The translations under genes and the position numbers were made by a program. From assembly GCF_045679555.1 (NCBI RefSeq), contig NC_092089.1, forward strand, positions 4,907,986 through 4,971,985: 64,000 nucleotides of DNA. Direction: 5' to 3'. The first letter of the stretch is position 1. Each line of letters opens with the position of its first letter. This stretch comes from Salvelinus alpinus (taxonomy: Eukaryota; Chordata; Actinopteri; Salmoniformes; Salmonidae). Shown here one piece after another: positions 57,701 through 64,000 of this stretch. The notes beneath the pieces were generated by a model. It ran no database searches. It saw only the letters and a program-made list of their open reading frames with translations, and was not told the DNA's origin.

Positions 57701-58238
57701 ACCGGAGCAGCACGCCCTGGTGTGTGTCCCCACCGCAGAGGACCTCCAGCTGGTACGCAAGGAGCCGGGCTGCACCGGCCCCCAGGAGCCTCTCCACACT
57801 GACCACTTCAAGAGCCGCGTCAAACGGCCACGCAAGAAGGACCACAACAAACCTGGAACCTCCACCTCCGCCAAGCCTGAAAACAAGCAGTCTGACCCTG
57901 CCTCTACCTCAGTCCCTAGTGTCAACCCTGGTCCTGATCCTAGCTCCTCATCCAGCCTCACCAACCCCTCTTCCTCCTGTACCTCAGGCCTGACTCTGGG
58001 TCTCTGGCCGGAGCCCCTGCCCAGCGTCACCTCCCACTGCTCCAGGGTGACTCTGGGCTGGGTGACCCAGGGGGATTTCTCCCTGTCGGCTGGCTGTGGA
58101 GAGGCTCTGGGGCTCCTCAGCGTTACCGGTCTCCTACACACCCTGCTCAGACAGCCTGACAGCCAGAGAGGACTGGTGCTGCTACGGAACCCCGGGTCAC
58201 TGCAGTACCGCTTCGCTAAGATCAACATAGAGGTCTGA
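24922..58238 (+). CDS. pop1: POP1, RNase P/MRP protein subunit (complete, 14 coding exons)
   Basis: POP1 is the largest shared protein of the nuclear RNase P and RNase MRP ribonucleoproteins, which mature tRNA 5' ends and process rRNA precursors. Coding exons: 24922-25177, 25493-25668, 26598-26858, 35298-35385, 36577-36830, 37555-37841, 41276-41369, 41858-41966, 45978-46097, 51265-51386, 53845-54033, 54732-54886, 55432-55611, 57521-58238. They sum to 3009 nt with every phase matching, giving 1002 aa (human 1024). Landmarks: [11 protein letters not shown] at the N-terminus; [15 protein letters not shown] and [20 protein letters not shown] in the POP1 N-terminal domain (about 90-231); [18 protein letters not shown] (about 441); the POPLD region with [20 protein letters not shown] (about 635-660) and [15 protein letters not shown]-terminus [20 protein letters not shown] ending EV. 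No disruption is seen in the exons; nearly all intron sequence is tandem repeat. Confidence 0.97.
25493..25668 (+). CDS. pop1: POP1 coding exon 2
   Basis: Residues 86-144: [20 protein letters not shown] and [19 protein letters not shown], a conserved basic POP1 motif. Donor ATG|GTGGGT. Confidence 0.95.
25706..25830 (+). pseudogene. pop1: Partial tandem duplicate of POP1 exon 2
   Basis: A 125-bp tandem copy starting at AGCTCTTCCTAAACACATGA repeats the last 88 bases of exon 2, its donor and the start of the intron, almost unchanged. It has no acceptor because the copied block begins inside the exon, so it is probably not spliced in. Confidence 0.9.
25831..25975. repeat. CA-rich degenerate repeat
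   Basis: Irregular copies of CACACTCAGTCA follow the duplicated exon fragment. Confidence 0.9.
26060..26545. repeat. 22/23-bp CpG-rich minisatellite
   Basis: About 20 copies of GACTAGTCGCGCCTAGAGCC plus GG, with shortened GGACTAGAGCC forms. It ends about 50 bases before the exon 3 acceptor. A partial copy of the MITE end seen at 1603 lies just before it near 26006. Confidence 0.95.
26598..26858 (+). CDS. pop1: POP1 coding exon 3
   Basis: Residues 145-231, lysine-rich then [20 protein letters not shown] and [20 protein letters not shown], the most conserved part of the POP1 N-terminal domain. Bounded by GTCCAG and CAG|GTTAGT. Confidence 0.96.
26960..27636. repeat. 55-bp minisatellite
   Basis: About twelve copies of a unit containing TTCAATAAGGTTAGGAGTTC and ACCAGACCTGGGATAACTCT, in POP1 intron 3. 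Confidence 0.96.
27741..28238 (-). mobile_element. Full-length tRNA-headed SINE with 16-bp target duplication
   Basis: On the minus strand it starts AGGCCTCCCGGGTGGCGCAG with an A box (GTGGCGCAGTGGTCTAGAG) and B box (GGGTTCGCGCCCAGG), has a 3' body of about 400 bp and ends in a poly-A tail (T26 on the plus strand). AATTCTCATGTATTCT flanks it at 27725-27740 and 28239-28254. The perfect target-site duplication suggests a relatively recent insertion. Confidence 0.9.
28296..28724 (-). mobile_element. Solo LTR-like fossil
   Basis: A non-repetitive block of about 430 bp that on the minus strand runs from TGTTATGGGA to ATCTTACA, with a TATATAAA-like box and an AATAAA about 50 bp before its end. This is the layout of a retroviral or Gypsy-type LTR. 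No internal region is attached. The family is not identified, and the flanks do not show a clear target duplication. Confidence 0.5.
28725..31254. repeat. 47-bp minisatellite, left block
   Basis: About 53 copies of a unit containing ACATTTAGCTAGATCTAGGT and AACAGTGAGGGACATGGACT, in POP1 intron 3. Confidence 0.98.
31326..31503. repeat. 49-bp minisatellite, left block, cut by gap
   Basis: Units with AGGTTTACTGTGGGATCTCT and ACAATAGTAGTCTCTGTAAC. The segment 31255-31503, from CATTCAAAGTACAACAGTTT on, matches the sequence starting at 34525. Confidence 0.95.
31504..31603. other. Assembly gap (100 N)
   Basis: Exactly 100 N, the usual placeholder for a gap of unknown size. Confidence 0.99.
31604..34525. 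repeat. 47-bp minisatellite, right block
   Basis: About 62 further copies of the unit seen at 28725-31254, with the same occasional short variants (CATGAATCATAACATT), ending at the same CATTCAAAGTACAACAG junction. Confidence 0.98.
34596..35080. repeat. 49-bp minisatellite, right block
   Basis: About ten copies of the unit also seen before the gap. A unique stretch of about 215 bp then leads to exon 4. Confidence 0.97.
35298..35385 (+). CDS. pop1: POP1 coding exon 4
   Basis: Residues 232-260: [20 protein letters not shown] and LSKLTNKEA, matching the human DLSYYCCLELKG segment. The acceptor is a C-rich CCCCACCCAG; the donor is GCTG|GTGAGT. This exon lies 8.4 kb after exon 3. Confidence 0.95.
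35386..35792 (+). other. Intron segment with one half of a flanking duplication
   Basis: Around 35474-35523, ACTAGTAGGAGGTTATAAAT plus the following 30 bases recurs at 36257-36304. The two copies bracket the 24-bp array. Confidence 0.7.
35793..36260. repeat. 24-bp minisatellite
   Basis: About 20 copies of CTGGACTATATTAACAGCAT plus GGAA, with a TATGTAA variant every few units. Frames stay open in both directions because 24 is a multiple of 3. Confidence 0.97.
36577..36830 (+). CDS. pop1: POP1 coding exon 5
   Basis: Residues 261-345: [31 protein letters not shown], then a Gly/Gln/Glu/Asp-rich insert and [12 protein letters not shown]. Compared with human the segment before QLWIW is lengthened by a coding repeat at about 36707-36770. 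The donor ACG|GTCAGA is atypical, but it is fixed by the continuation [12 protein letters not shown]. Confidence 0.93.
36945..37162. repeat. 38-bp minisatellite with palindromic parts
   Basis: Copies of TGTCCCCTTTGGGATCGGTA and AAGTACTATCCAATCAGA. The first copy carries GGATAGTACTTTA, the inverse of TAAAGTACTATCC in the others. Confidence 0.92.
37168..37541. repeat. 18-bp minisatellite abutting POP1 exon 6 acceptor
   Basis: About 20 copies of GTGCCCCGTGTCGTGACT. The array stops 14 bases before the exon, and the acceptor GCTCTGTTCTCTGTGTCAG looks like a diverged continuation of it. Confidence 0.97.
37555..37841 (+). CDS. pop1: POP1 coding exon 6
   Basis: Residues 346-440: [19 protein letters not shown], a variable Pro/Ala-rich linker, a basic [19 protein letters not shown] patch (possible nuclear localisation signal) and TTGIVI. 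Donor CAG|GTTGGT. Confidence 0.94.
37862..40600. repeat. 42/44-bp minisatellite with 1199-bp higher-order repeat
   Basis: About 64 copies of a unit containing CCTTCCAGAGTCTCTCCAAG and CTCTAAGTACCTGTTAGTTG. The variant order from 38199 to about 38930 recurs exactly 1199 bp later, showing a segmental duplication inside the array. Confidence 0.98.
40690..41215. repeat. 17-bp minisatellite with TATA-like units
   Basis: About 31 copies of CCCTCCCTTTATAAAAC, with one-base length changes. It lies 60 bases before exon 7. Confidence 0.97.
41276..41369 (+). CDS. pop1: POP1 coding exon 7
   Basis: Residues 441-472: [20 protein letters not shown] and [12 protein letters not shown], nearly identical to human at [20 protein letters not shown]. 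Donor GAT|GTAAGA. Confidence 0.96.
41371..41810. repeat. 33-bp minisatellite starting at the POP1 exon 7 donor
   Basis: About 13 copies of ACCTGGGATGATTTATCTAG plus AGACCAGCTAATC. The first unit begins two bases into the intron, so part of the donor (TAAGAACCTGGG) belongs to the repeat. The exon frame stays open through the whole array. Confidence 0.96.
41858..41966 (+). CDS. pop1: POP1 coding exon 8
   Basis: Residues 473-508: [19 protein letters not shown] and [17 protein letters not shown], aligned to the human RWW...LHCRQEAIFELL block. Bounded by TTTATTCCAG and AAAG|GTGGGT. Confidence 0.93.
42027..42355. repeat. 43-bp minisatellite
   Basis: About eight copies of GGAGTTAAAACCTCCAGGAG plus GGTTTCTCTCCAGGAACAGG, an interspersed fish repeat that has become tandem. 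Confidence 0.9.
42395..45977. repeat. 3.6-kb pyrimidine-rich minisatellite ending at POP1 exon 9 acceptor
   Basis: Roughly 115 copies of units of 29 to 43 bp built on CTCCTCCCCTCCAAAGCGTA plus ACTCCTGTCCT or ACTCGTCTGTCCTGTCT. The last unit reads CTCTCCTCCTCTCAG and is itself the exon 9 acceptor. Many overlapping minus-strand frames are by-products. Confidence 0.98.
45978..46097 (+). CDS. pop1: POP1 coding exon 9
   Basis: Residues 509-548: [20 protein letters not shown] and [20 protein letters not shown], matching human AEIPAGTILGLTVGDPR. Donor CAAG|GTAACC. Confidence 0.95.
46098..46412. repeat. 24-bp minisatellite that includes the POP1 exon 9 donor
   Basis: About 13 copies of GTAACCTCTGAGCCAGTAGC plus CATG, beginning at the first intron base. 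Some copies read GGTAACC, others GCAACC. Confidence 0.97.
46680..47553. repeat. 34-bp minisatellite
   Basis: About 26 very uniform copies of CTCTGGTCCTGTCTGAGGGC plus TGGTTGTGGTACTT. The low divergence suggests recent expansion. The segment 46413-46679 before it is unique. Confidence 0.98.
47655..51120. repeat. 46-bp minisatellite with acceptor-like units and 1014-bp higher-order repeat
   Basis: About 75 copies of ACCTGGCTGGGGGTTGCATC plus CACTTCCTTATTTACCTTTTAG. Variant order around 48516-48779 recurs at 49530-49793. Each unit ends with a pyrimidine-rich tract and TTTTAG. Confidence 0.98.
51265..51386 (+). CDS. pop1: POP1 coding exon 10
   Basis: Residues 549-589: [20 protein letters not shown] and [20 protein letters not shown]. 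The acceptor is TGTTGTTTCAG, 145 bases beyond the array. Confidence 0.94.
51762..53622. repeat. Two-form 35/39-bp minisatellite
   Basis: Form A is 35 bp (GGTTCTGGAGCATTCACAGA plus AACTGTTTCCTGTCA), form B is 39 bp (same start, then TCTCTAGACAACAGTTCACT). The order is about eleven A, about fifteen B, three A, then about twenty-one B. A plus-strand frame stays open across nearly all of it. Confidence 0.97.
53845..54033 (+). CDS. pop1: POP1 coding exon 11
   Basis: Residues 590-652: [20 protein letters not shown], then [14 protein letters not shown] and [18 protein letters not shown], the start of the POPLD region. Bounded by TGTCTACAG and CTG|GTATGG. Confidence 0.96.
54057..54585. repeat. Tandem copies of a common fish interspersed repeat
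   Basis: About twelve units of 36 to 47 bp with CCTATTCCCTATATAGTGCA and CTACTTTAGACCAGGACCC. This sequence is widely dispersed in salmonid genomes; here it forms an irregular tandem array. Confidence 0.9.
54732..54886 (+). CDS. pop1: POP1 coding exon 12
   Basis: Residues 653-703: [20 protein letters not shown], then [20 protein letters not shown], completing the conserved POPLD core. Donor GGAG|GTGAGG. Confidence 0.96.
54887..55123. repeat. 42-bp minisatellite starting at the POP1 exon 12 donor
   Basis: About five copies of GGTGTGTTGAGGAGAGGGTT plus GGTATCACCTGATGTAACTC. The donor GTGAGGAGAGGG aligns with the repeat unit, and each unit carries CCAG|GTGTGT. Confidence 0.94.
55432..55611 (+). 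CDS. pop1: POP1 coding exon 13
   Basis: Residues 704-763: [20 protein letters not shown] and [20 protein letters not shown], ending NFTVLR. It is shorter than the human counterpart, whose linker here is longer. Bounded by CTCTGTAG and TGAG|GTAGAT. Confidence 0.95.
55644..55842 (+). mobile_element. Tc1/mariner terminal region (truncated)
   Basis: CAGTGGGGAGAATAAGTATT preceded by TATATA is the terminal inverted repeat of a common salmonid Tc1-like transposon, followed by its typical TTTGCAGGTTTTCCTAC flank. About 200 bp remains; no transposase is attached. Confidence 0.8.
55940..57004. repeat. 39-bp minisatellite
   Basis: About 27 copies of TAGCGCTTCGGCCTTCGACT plus GAATAGAGTCCTGAATCTG. A minus-strand frame with a 13-residue period ([13 protein letters not shown]) spans it. 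The stretch 55843-55939 resembles another dispersed salmonid repeat. Confidence 0.97.
57005..57520 (+). other. POP1 last intron, unique 3' part
   Basis: AT-rich unique sequence with a short C run near 57163, ending in the acceptor TGTGTTCAACAG. No other feature seen. Confidence 0.6.
57521..58238 (+). CDS. pop1: POP1 coding exon 14 (stop exon)
   Basis: Residues 764-1002: [37 protein letters not shown], a Lys/Arg-rich patch ([10 protein letters not shown]), a Ser/Pro-rich linker, [20 protein letters not shown] and the conserved C-terminus ending KINIEV before TGA. This is the longest exon, as expected for the 3' end of POP1. Confidence 0.97.
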
Positions 58239-58770
58239 GGAGTACTGCGGGTTCAATCCCCACATCGCAACAGGACTGCTTCGCTTAGACCCAGCTCTGT
58301 AAAGCCACAGACTGTGTTCTGAGATAAACACTGTGCCTTGTCCCTTCACCTCACCCCTGTTAGGGGTACTAGATATGAACTGCATGGCATGCACACACAC
58401 AACATTACACATATTGAATGCCACATTGTTTGAGTGGAAGAACTTTTGCTTGATAATAATTCCCTATAAAAGGTTTTCTGGGAGTTTTTCATTTGAGTTG
58501 AAATGACAGTTATTTTTCAGTTCAATATTGTTTTCAGCGAAGGGACTGCCTTCAGATTGTCACTGGGTTTGTACTGGCTCTGTGGAGAAGACATCAGTCA
58601 TTCTGTACTGGCTCTGTAGAGAAGACATCAGTCATTCTGTACTGGCTCTGTAGAGAAGACATCAGTCATTCTTTGGTTTGCCTCGATTCCCATTTTTGTG
58701 AAAACAGATCTTTGTTTGGATTTGAGAGCTCTAGTTGAAATGGTTGACAATAAAAATCCCTCTACTCCAA
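58239..58770 (+). other. POP1 3' UTR
   Basis: Contains a 34-bp unit (GTACTGGCTCTGTAGAGAAG plus ACATCAGTCATTCT) three times at 58571-58672 and ends shortly after AATAAA. Confidence 0.75.
58749..58754 (+). terminator. POP1 polyadenylation signal AATAAA
   Basis: Canonical AATAAA about 510 bases after the stop codon, in GACAATAAAAATCCC. Confidence 0.75.
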
Positions 58771-59130
58771 TCTGAGTTACCTAAAGCCTATTCCCTGTCT
58801 AACACTGTGTTAGTTACTGTATAGCCTAGCATGCACAGCGACAGCTACTGTTTACTGCACATGGTAGTTGTCTAGTGAGACCTAGCTAACTGGGGTGTAG
58901 CCTATCATGCACAGCGATAGCTGTAAGTGACATGTGCCAGAACACACCCCTTATTTTGAAATTGATGAGCTGATTTGCTGTAATTTGTTTATATATATTT
59001 TAATATTCAAGCATAATTTAAAATTCATTACATGGGCCTAAATGAAATAGATGTTATGTACGATGTCCTTGAGTATCCTGAAAGACATCTACCAAATAAA
59101 ATGTATTATTATTGTCAATATAGTTTTAGC

Positions 59131-59272
59131 TACACCACCCCGTCCACAAAAATGGTTCGCTCCTACAGACAGTGATTCACGCGGCCTGCTATAAAAAGCA
59201 GCCAGATCGGAATTCAGTTCCTGTTCGATTGAGCAAAACGAGTGACCTCAGCGACTTTGAGCGTGGTGTGAC
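59131..59272 (+). mobile_element. Tc1/mariner 5' fragment
   Basis: AAAATGGTTCGCTCCTACAG, then CAAAACGAGTGACCTCAGCG and CTTTGAGCGTGGT match the start of a widespread fish Tc1-like element just inside its transposase gene (the SDLSDFERG region). Only about 140 bp is left. Confidence 0.65.
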
Positions 59273-59320
59273 CAACTACAAACAAGACTGACCGCCTGCT
59301 CTGATTCTCTGCACCTTAGT

Positions 59321-59433
59321 GTAACGGATGTGAAATGGCTAGCTAGTTAGCGGGACTGTTGTTGATGTGTGCAGAAGGTCCCTGGTTCGCGCCCGTGTCG
59401 GGGCGAGGGAACGGTCTAAAGTTATACTGTGAC
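59321..59433 (+). mobile_element. Deleted copy of a dispersed element with a tRNA-like B box
   Basis: GTAACGGATGTGAAATGGCT at one end and GTCCCTGGTTCGCGCCC near the other resemble a common salmonid short element; the middle appears deleted. Family name uncertain. Confidence 0.5.
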
Positions 59434-59450
59434 ATTAGCACACATGCGCT

Positions 59451-59545
59451 TACTGAGTGGACAAAACATTAGGAACACCCGATCCTTCCATGACGTGGAC
59501 TGATCAGGTGAAAGCTATGATCCCTTATTGATGTACCTGTCAGTA
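59451..59545 (-). mobile_element. Fragment of the MITE family at 13144-13691
   Basis: TGAGTGGACAAAACATTAGG and GAAAGCTATGATCCCTTATT are the reverse complement of the 3' end of the element at 13144-13691. Confidence 0.7.
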
Positions 59546-60562
59546 TGGCAGTTAAACTGTATTAGACGTCGCTGCTCTTTGAAATGCAAGTCAGAAAATG
59601 ACGATTTGAAAAAGGGTGAAGCTGTAGTCGTCATGTTAAAACGTCTGGGTGGTCCTGAGGCCATTCTTTCCAAATCTCATCTTGTTGAGCGAAGCCTGGG
59701 CATCCAAGGTTATTAGCTTAAACAAACAACTTCTGTTCTGTCTGACGTTTAAAACACCTAACCTTTAAAAAGTGGTCTACTGGGCCTTGAGATGCCCTCA
59801 TGTGGTTAAATAGTCATTCTTGTTACGACCAGTAGAGTGCGCTGGTGCACCTTAACCAGCCAGGAGTTTCTAGGGACCTCGAGAAACACTTCTTAAACAT
59901 CACATTCCAGTTTATTAACAAATCAATGATTGAAACCATATTAAAGTGTCATCAGAAATTGGATCCGCCAGTTGCTTTCGTATTAACAGAGAATAATCAG
60001 GTGGTTCCTCCTTGAGAATTAAATCATAACGTTTTATTTGGTGTCTGTAGTGCATTTGGGTCGGATCCTGAAATGTCTCTTCAGCACCAGAGTTCAATTC
60101 CCTGATCATTGTAACTTTCCCAAAGATGTCCATGTTTCCCCAGAAATCCTGCTTCTGGCCAGACTCCTGGAATCAGGAGCGAGATAGAAGATACTAGGAA
60201 TCCCTGCTAACTAGGATTTCTGGGGAAATCTGGGGAATTTTTTGCTAATGCAGCCATAATCCTGCTGGAAATACAGTATGGAGACCGTGCTCTCACTTTG
60301 TCCCTGTAGTCAGCCATTCAGTCTGGCAACCCAGGAGACAGGTGTGTGTGTGTGTAGTGTTGACACAGGTAATCTCTGTACACAGACAGACAGGTGTGGC
60401 TGATATTAGGAGTCGTCCTGTGGACCAGGTTTGTTACACATGAGTTTAGCTGCCAGAGAGCCGTATGTGTTGCTTTTAACCTCCGGCTGGACCTTGTCTT
60501 TACATTTTCTCCCTGTAGCAGAGACAAGAGACAACACATATAGATCATTAGAGAGGTGGTCT
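59546..60562. other. Downstream intergenic segment, no gene recognised
   Basis: Mostly unique sequence with a short GT run near 60342-60355. TGTTACGACCAGTAGAGTGC near 59820 could be the edge of an old retroelement, but no other end was found. No conserved exon of NIPAL2, the gene after POP1 in human, was seen. Confidence 0.5.
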
Positions 60563-62705
60563 ACTGCTGGGGATAATGCACATTCACCATGTTATTCTGC
60601 TGCTGGGGATAATGCACATTCACCATGTTCTACTGCTGGGGATAATGTACATTCACCGTGTTATTCTACTGCTGGGGATAATGCACATTCACCATGGTAT
60701 TCTGCTGCTGGGGATAATGCACATTCACCATGGTATTCTACTGCTGGGGATAATGCACATTCACCATGGTATTCTGCTGCTGGGGATAATGCACATTCAC
60801 CATGTTATTCTACTGCTGGGGATAATGCACATTCACCATGTTATTCTGCTGCTGGGGATAATGCACATTCACCATGGTATTCTACTGCTGGGGATAATGT
60901 ACATTCACCGTGTTATTCTGCTGCTGGGGATAATGCACATTCACCATGTTATTCTGCTGCTGGGGATAATGCACATTCACCATGTTATTCTGCTGCTGGG
61001 GGTAATGTACATTCACCGCGTTATTCTGCTGCTGGGGATAATGCACATTCACCGTGTTATTCTGCTGCTGGGGATAATGCACATTCACCACGTTATTCTA
61101 CTGCTGGGGATAATGCACATTCACCATGTCATTCTGCTGCTGGGGATAATGCACATTCACCATGTTATTCTACTGCGGGGGATAATGCACAGTCACCATG
61201 TTATTCTGCTGCTGGGGATAATGCACATTCACCATGTCATTCTACTGCTGGGGATAATGCACATTCACCACGTTATTCTACTGCTGGGGATAATGCACAT
61301 TCACCATGTCATTCTACTGCTGGGGATAATGCACATTCACCATGTTATTCTACTGCGGGGGATAATGCACATTCACCATGTCATTTTACTGCTGGGGATA
61401 ATGCACATTCACCACGTTATTCTACTGCTGGGGATAATGCACATTCACCATGTCATTCTGCTGCTGGGGATAATACACATTCACCATGTTATTCTGCTGC
61501 TGGGGATAATGCACATTCACCGTGTTATTCTGCTGCTCAGGATAATGCACATTCACCACGTGATTCTACTGCTGGGGATAATGAACATTCACCATGTTAT
61601 TCTGCTGCTGGGATAATGCACATTCACCACGTGATTCTGCTGCTGGGGATAATGCACATTCACCATGTTATTCTGCTGCTGGGGATAATGCACATTCACC
61701 ATGTTATTCTACTGCGGGGGATAATGCACATTCACCATGTTATTCTGCTGCTAGGGATAATGCACATTCACCATGTTATTCTGCTGCTGGGGATAATGCA
61801 CATTCACCATGTTATTCTGCTGCTGGGGATAATGCACATTCACCATGTTATTCTACTGCTGGGGATAATGCACATTCACCATGTTATTCTGCTGCTGGGG
61901 ATAATGCACATTCACCATGTCATTCTACTGCTGGGGATAATGCACATTCACCACGTTATTCTACTGCTGGGGATAATGCACATTCACCATGTCATTCTAC
62001 TGCTGGGGATAATGCACATTCACCATGTTATTCTACTGCGGGGGATAATGCACATTCACCATGTCATTTTACTGCTGGGGATAATGCACATTCACCACGT
62101 TATTCTACTGCTGGGGATAATGCACATTCACCATGTCATTCTGCTGCTGGGGATAATACACATTCACCATGTTATTCTGCTGCTGGGGATAATGCACATT
62201 CACCGTGTTATTCTGCTGCTCAGGATAATGCACATTCACCACGTGATTCTACTGCTGGGGATAATGAACATTCACCATGTTATTCTGCTGCTGGGATAAT
62301 GCACATTCACCACGTGATTCTGCTGCTGGGGATAATGCACATTCACCATGTTATTCTGCTGCTGGGGATAATGCACATTCACCATGTTATTCTGCTGCTG
62401 GGGATAATGCACATTCACCATGTTATTCTGCTGCTGGGGATAATGCACATTCACCACGTTATTCTACTGCTGGGGATAATGCACAGGCACCATGTTATTC
62501 TGCTGCTGGGGATAATGCACATTCACCATGTTATTCTGCTAATGGGATAATGCACATTCACCATGTTATTCTGCTGCTGGGGATAATGCACATTCACCAT
62601 GTTATTCTGCTGCTGGGGATAATGCACATTCACCATGTTATTCTGCTGCTGGGGATAATGCACATTCACCATGTTATTCTGCTGCTGGGATTATGCACAT
62701 TCACC
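60563..62705. repeat. 36-bp minisatellite with 683-bp higher-order repeat
   Basis: About 59 copies of GGGGATAATGCACATTCACC plus ATGTTATTCTGCTGCT. A rare ATGAACATTC unit followed by a one-base-shorter unit occurs at 61581 and 62264, marking a duplicated block. Long open frames in two plus-strand phases follow from the 36-bp period. Confidence 0.98.
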
Positions 62706-62729
62706 ACGTTAACAGAGTTAACCTCACTT

Positions 62730-63638
62730 CCTGGCTATTGAGGGATGTCTGAACAGGTTTACTGTAGAGTAAGACATTAAGCACCTCCTAAGCTATTGAG
62801 GGATGTCTGAACAGGTTTACTGTAGAGTCAGACACTAAGCACCTCCTGGCTATTGAGGGATGTCTGAACAGGTTTACTGTAGAGTCAGACATTAAGCACC
62901 TCCTGGCTATTGAGGGATGTCTGAACAGGTTTACTGTGGAGTAAGACATTAAGCACCTCCTGGCTATTGAGGAATGTCTGAACAGGTTTACTGTGGAGTC
63001 AGACATTAAGCACCTCCTGGCTATTGAGGGATGTCTGAACAGGTTTACTGTAGAGTCAGACACTAAGCACCTCCTTGCTATTGAGGGATGTCTGAACAGG
63101 TTTACTGTGGAGTAAGACATTAAGCACCTCCTGGCTATTGAGGAATGTCTGAACAGGTTTACTGTGGAGTCAGACATTAAGCACCTCCTGGCTATTGAGG
63201 GATGTCTGAACAGGTTTACTGTAGAGTAAGACACTAAGCACCTCCTGGCTATTGAGGGATGTCTGAACAGGTTTACTGTAGAGTAAGACACTAAGCACCT
63301 CCTGGCTATTGAGGGATGTCTGAACAGGTTTACTGTAGAGTCAGACACTAAGCACCTCCTGGCTATTGAGGGATGTCTGAACAGGTTTACTGTAGAGTCA
63401 GACATTAAGCACCTCCTGGCTATTGAGGGATGTCTGAACAGGTTTACTGTAGAGTCAGACATTAAGCACCTCCTGGCTATTGAGGGATGTCTGAACAGGT
63501 TTACTGTAGAGTAAGACACTAAGCACCTCCTGGCTATTGAGGGATGTCTGAACAGGTTTACTGTAGAGTAAGACACTAAGCACCTCCTGGCTATTGAGAG
63601 ATGTCTGAACAGGTTTACTGTGGAGTAAGACACTAAGC
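62730..63638. repeat. 57-bp minisatellite
   Basis: About 16 copies of GCTATTGAGGGATGTCTGAA plus CAGGTTTACTGTAGAGTAAG and CACTAAGCACCTCCTG. Minus-strand frame open (57 is a multiple of 3). Confidence 0.97.
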
Positions 63639-64000
63639 ACCGTGGTAGTAGAGATGAGACAACAGGACCGTTAGAGAGGTGGTCTCTGCCGAGTCTCCAA
63701 CCAATCGGATGTTCCAGTTCTCAGGAGAAAGATGGACTTCCTCTTTTGGACGGTAACTAGGCGACACTCCATCTGAACTACTCCACATTTACTGGATTGG
63801 TTGAACAGTCCAAAGAGAACCTCCCTCGACAGTTTAATCCCCCCCCCCCAATCAAGACCAGTATGTAGGGCATTGTTTCCCAACTCCGGTCCTCCAGTAC
63901 GCCCAACAGCCCAACCCTGGTCCTCCAGGTCCCCTGTTGGGAGTACTGGAGGGGGTACTGGAGGACCGGGGTTGGGGGGGTACTAGAGGACCGGGGTTGG
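63639..64000. other. Distal segment with dispersed fish repeat
   Basis: A C10 run near 63840 and then GGGCATTGTTTCCCAACTCC, GGTCCTCCAGTACGCCC and several GGAGTACTGGAGGGGG-like units, resembling a common dispersed salmonid repeat. No gene recognised; the window ends inside this repeat. Confidence 0.5.

Noticed and set aside
57600-58228. Minus-strand open frames over the last POP1 exon
   Set aside because: Shadows of a GC-rich coding exon whose plus-strand product aligns with the POP1 C-terminus.
59820-60200. An LTR or other retroelement edge near TGTTACGACC
   Set aside because: Only one possible end was seen; no partner end or internal part found.
60431-62741. Long plus-strand frames with SAAGDNAHSPCY or IMHIHHVILLLG periods
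   Set aside because: Two phases of one 36-bp array are open at once, as expected for a period divisible by 3; no splice or conservation evidence.

Overview
The window looks like nuclear DNA of a ray-finned fish, most likely a salmonid. Interspersed repeats typical of salmonids are present: three copies of a tRNA-derived SINE head of the HpaI type, a LINE 3' tail ending in ATTTGATTTGAT, several Tc1/mariner ends, and a full tRNA-headed SINE with a 16-bp target duplication. The most striking property is tandem repetition. Summing my array coordinates, about 41 kb of the 64 kb is minisatellite or microsatellite, in roughly 40 unrelated families with units of 14 to 74 bp.

Three host genes can be read exon by exon, in an order that matches human chromosome 8q22 from memory: ERICH5 (+), RIDA (-), POP1 (+). 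(1) Positions 3322-10888 hold two exons of a Glu/Pro/Ala-rich protein that I assign to ERICH5 mainly by position; its 5' exon lies before the window. (2) Positions 15268-24108, minus strand, hold a complete six-exon ridA/RIDA gene (136 aa). (3) Positions 24922-58238 hold a complete 14-coding-exon POP1 gene (1002 aa), the large protein subunit of RNase P and RNase MRP. All exon phases join exactly in RIDA and POP1. RIDA and POP1 are head to head, with about 0.8 kb between start codons carrying a ZNF143/SBF-like motif and ETS-like motifs, consistent with a shared bidirectional promoter.

Layout: 1-3321 ERICH5 intron with an 18-bp array; 3322-4932 main ERICH5 exon; 4933-10754 intron made of seven arrays; 10755-10888 last coding exon seen; 10889-15267 intergenic region with arrays and a MITE; 15268-24108 RIDA, whose intron 2 is a 5.9-kb array; 24109-24921 promoter region; 24922-58238 POP1, with about 3 kb of coding exons in about 30 kb of nearly all-repeat introns, a SINE, a solo LTR fossil and a 100-N gap; 58239-58770 POP1 3' UTR; then element fragments, two more arrays and an unannotated tail. 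No gene was recognised after POP1.

The most unusual signal is that many arrays begin or end within a few bases of splice sites and sometimes multiply the splice signal itself: a donor copy at 46098-46412, about 75 acceptor-like units at 47655-51120, and a pyrimidine tract at 42395-45977. Other points of note are compensating frameshifts in the ERICH5 exon, a partial exon duplication in POP1, higher-order repeats, and a probable false duplication around the assembly gap.
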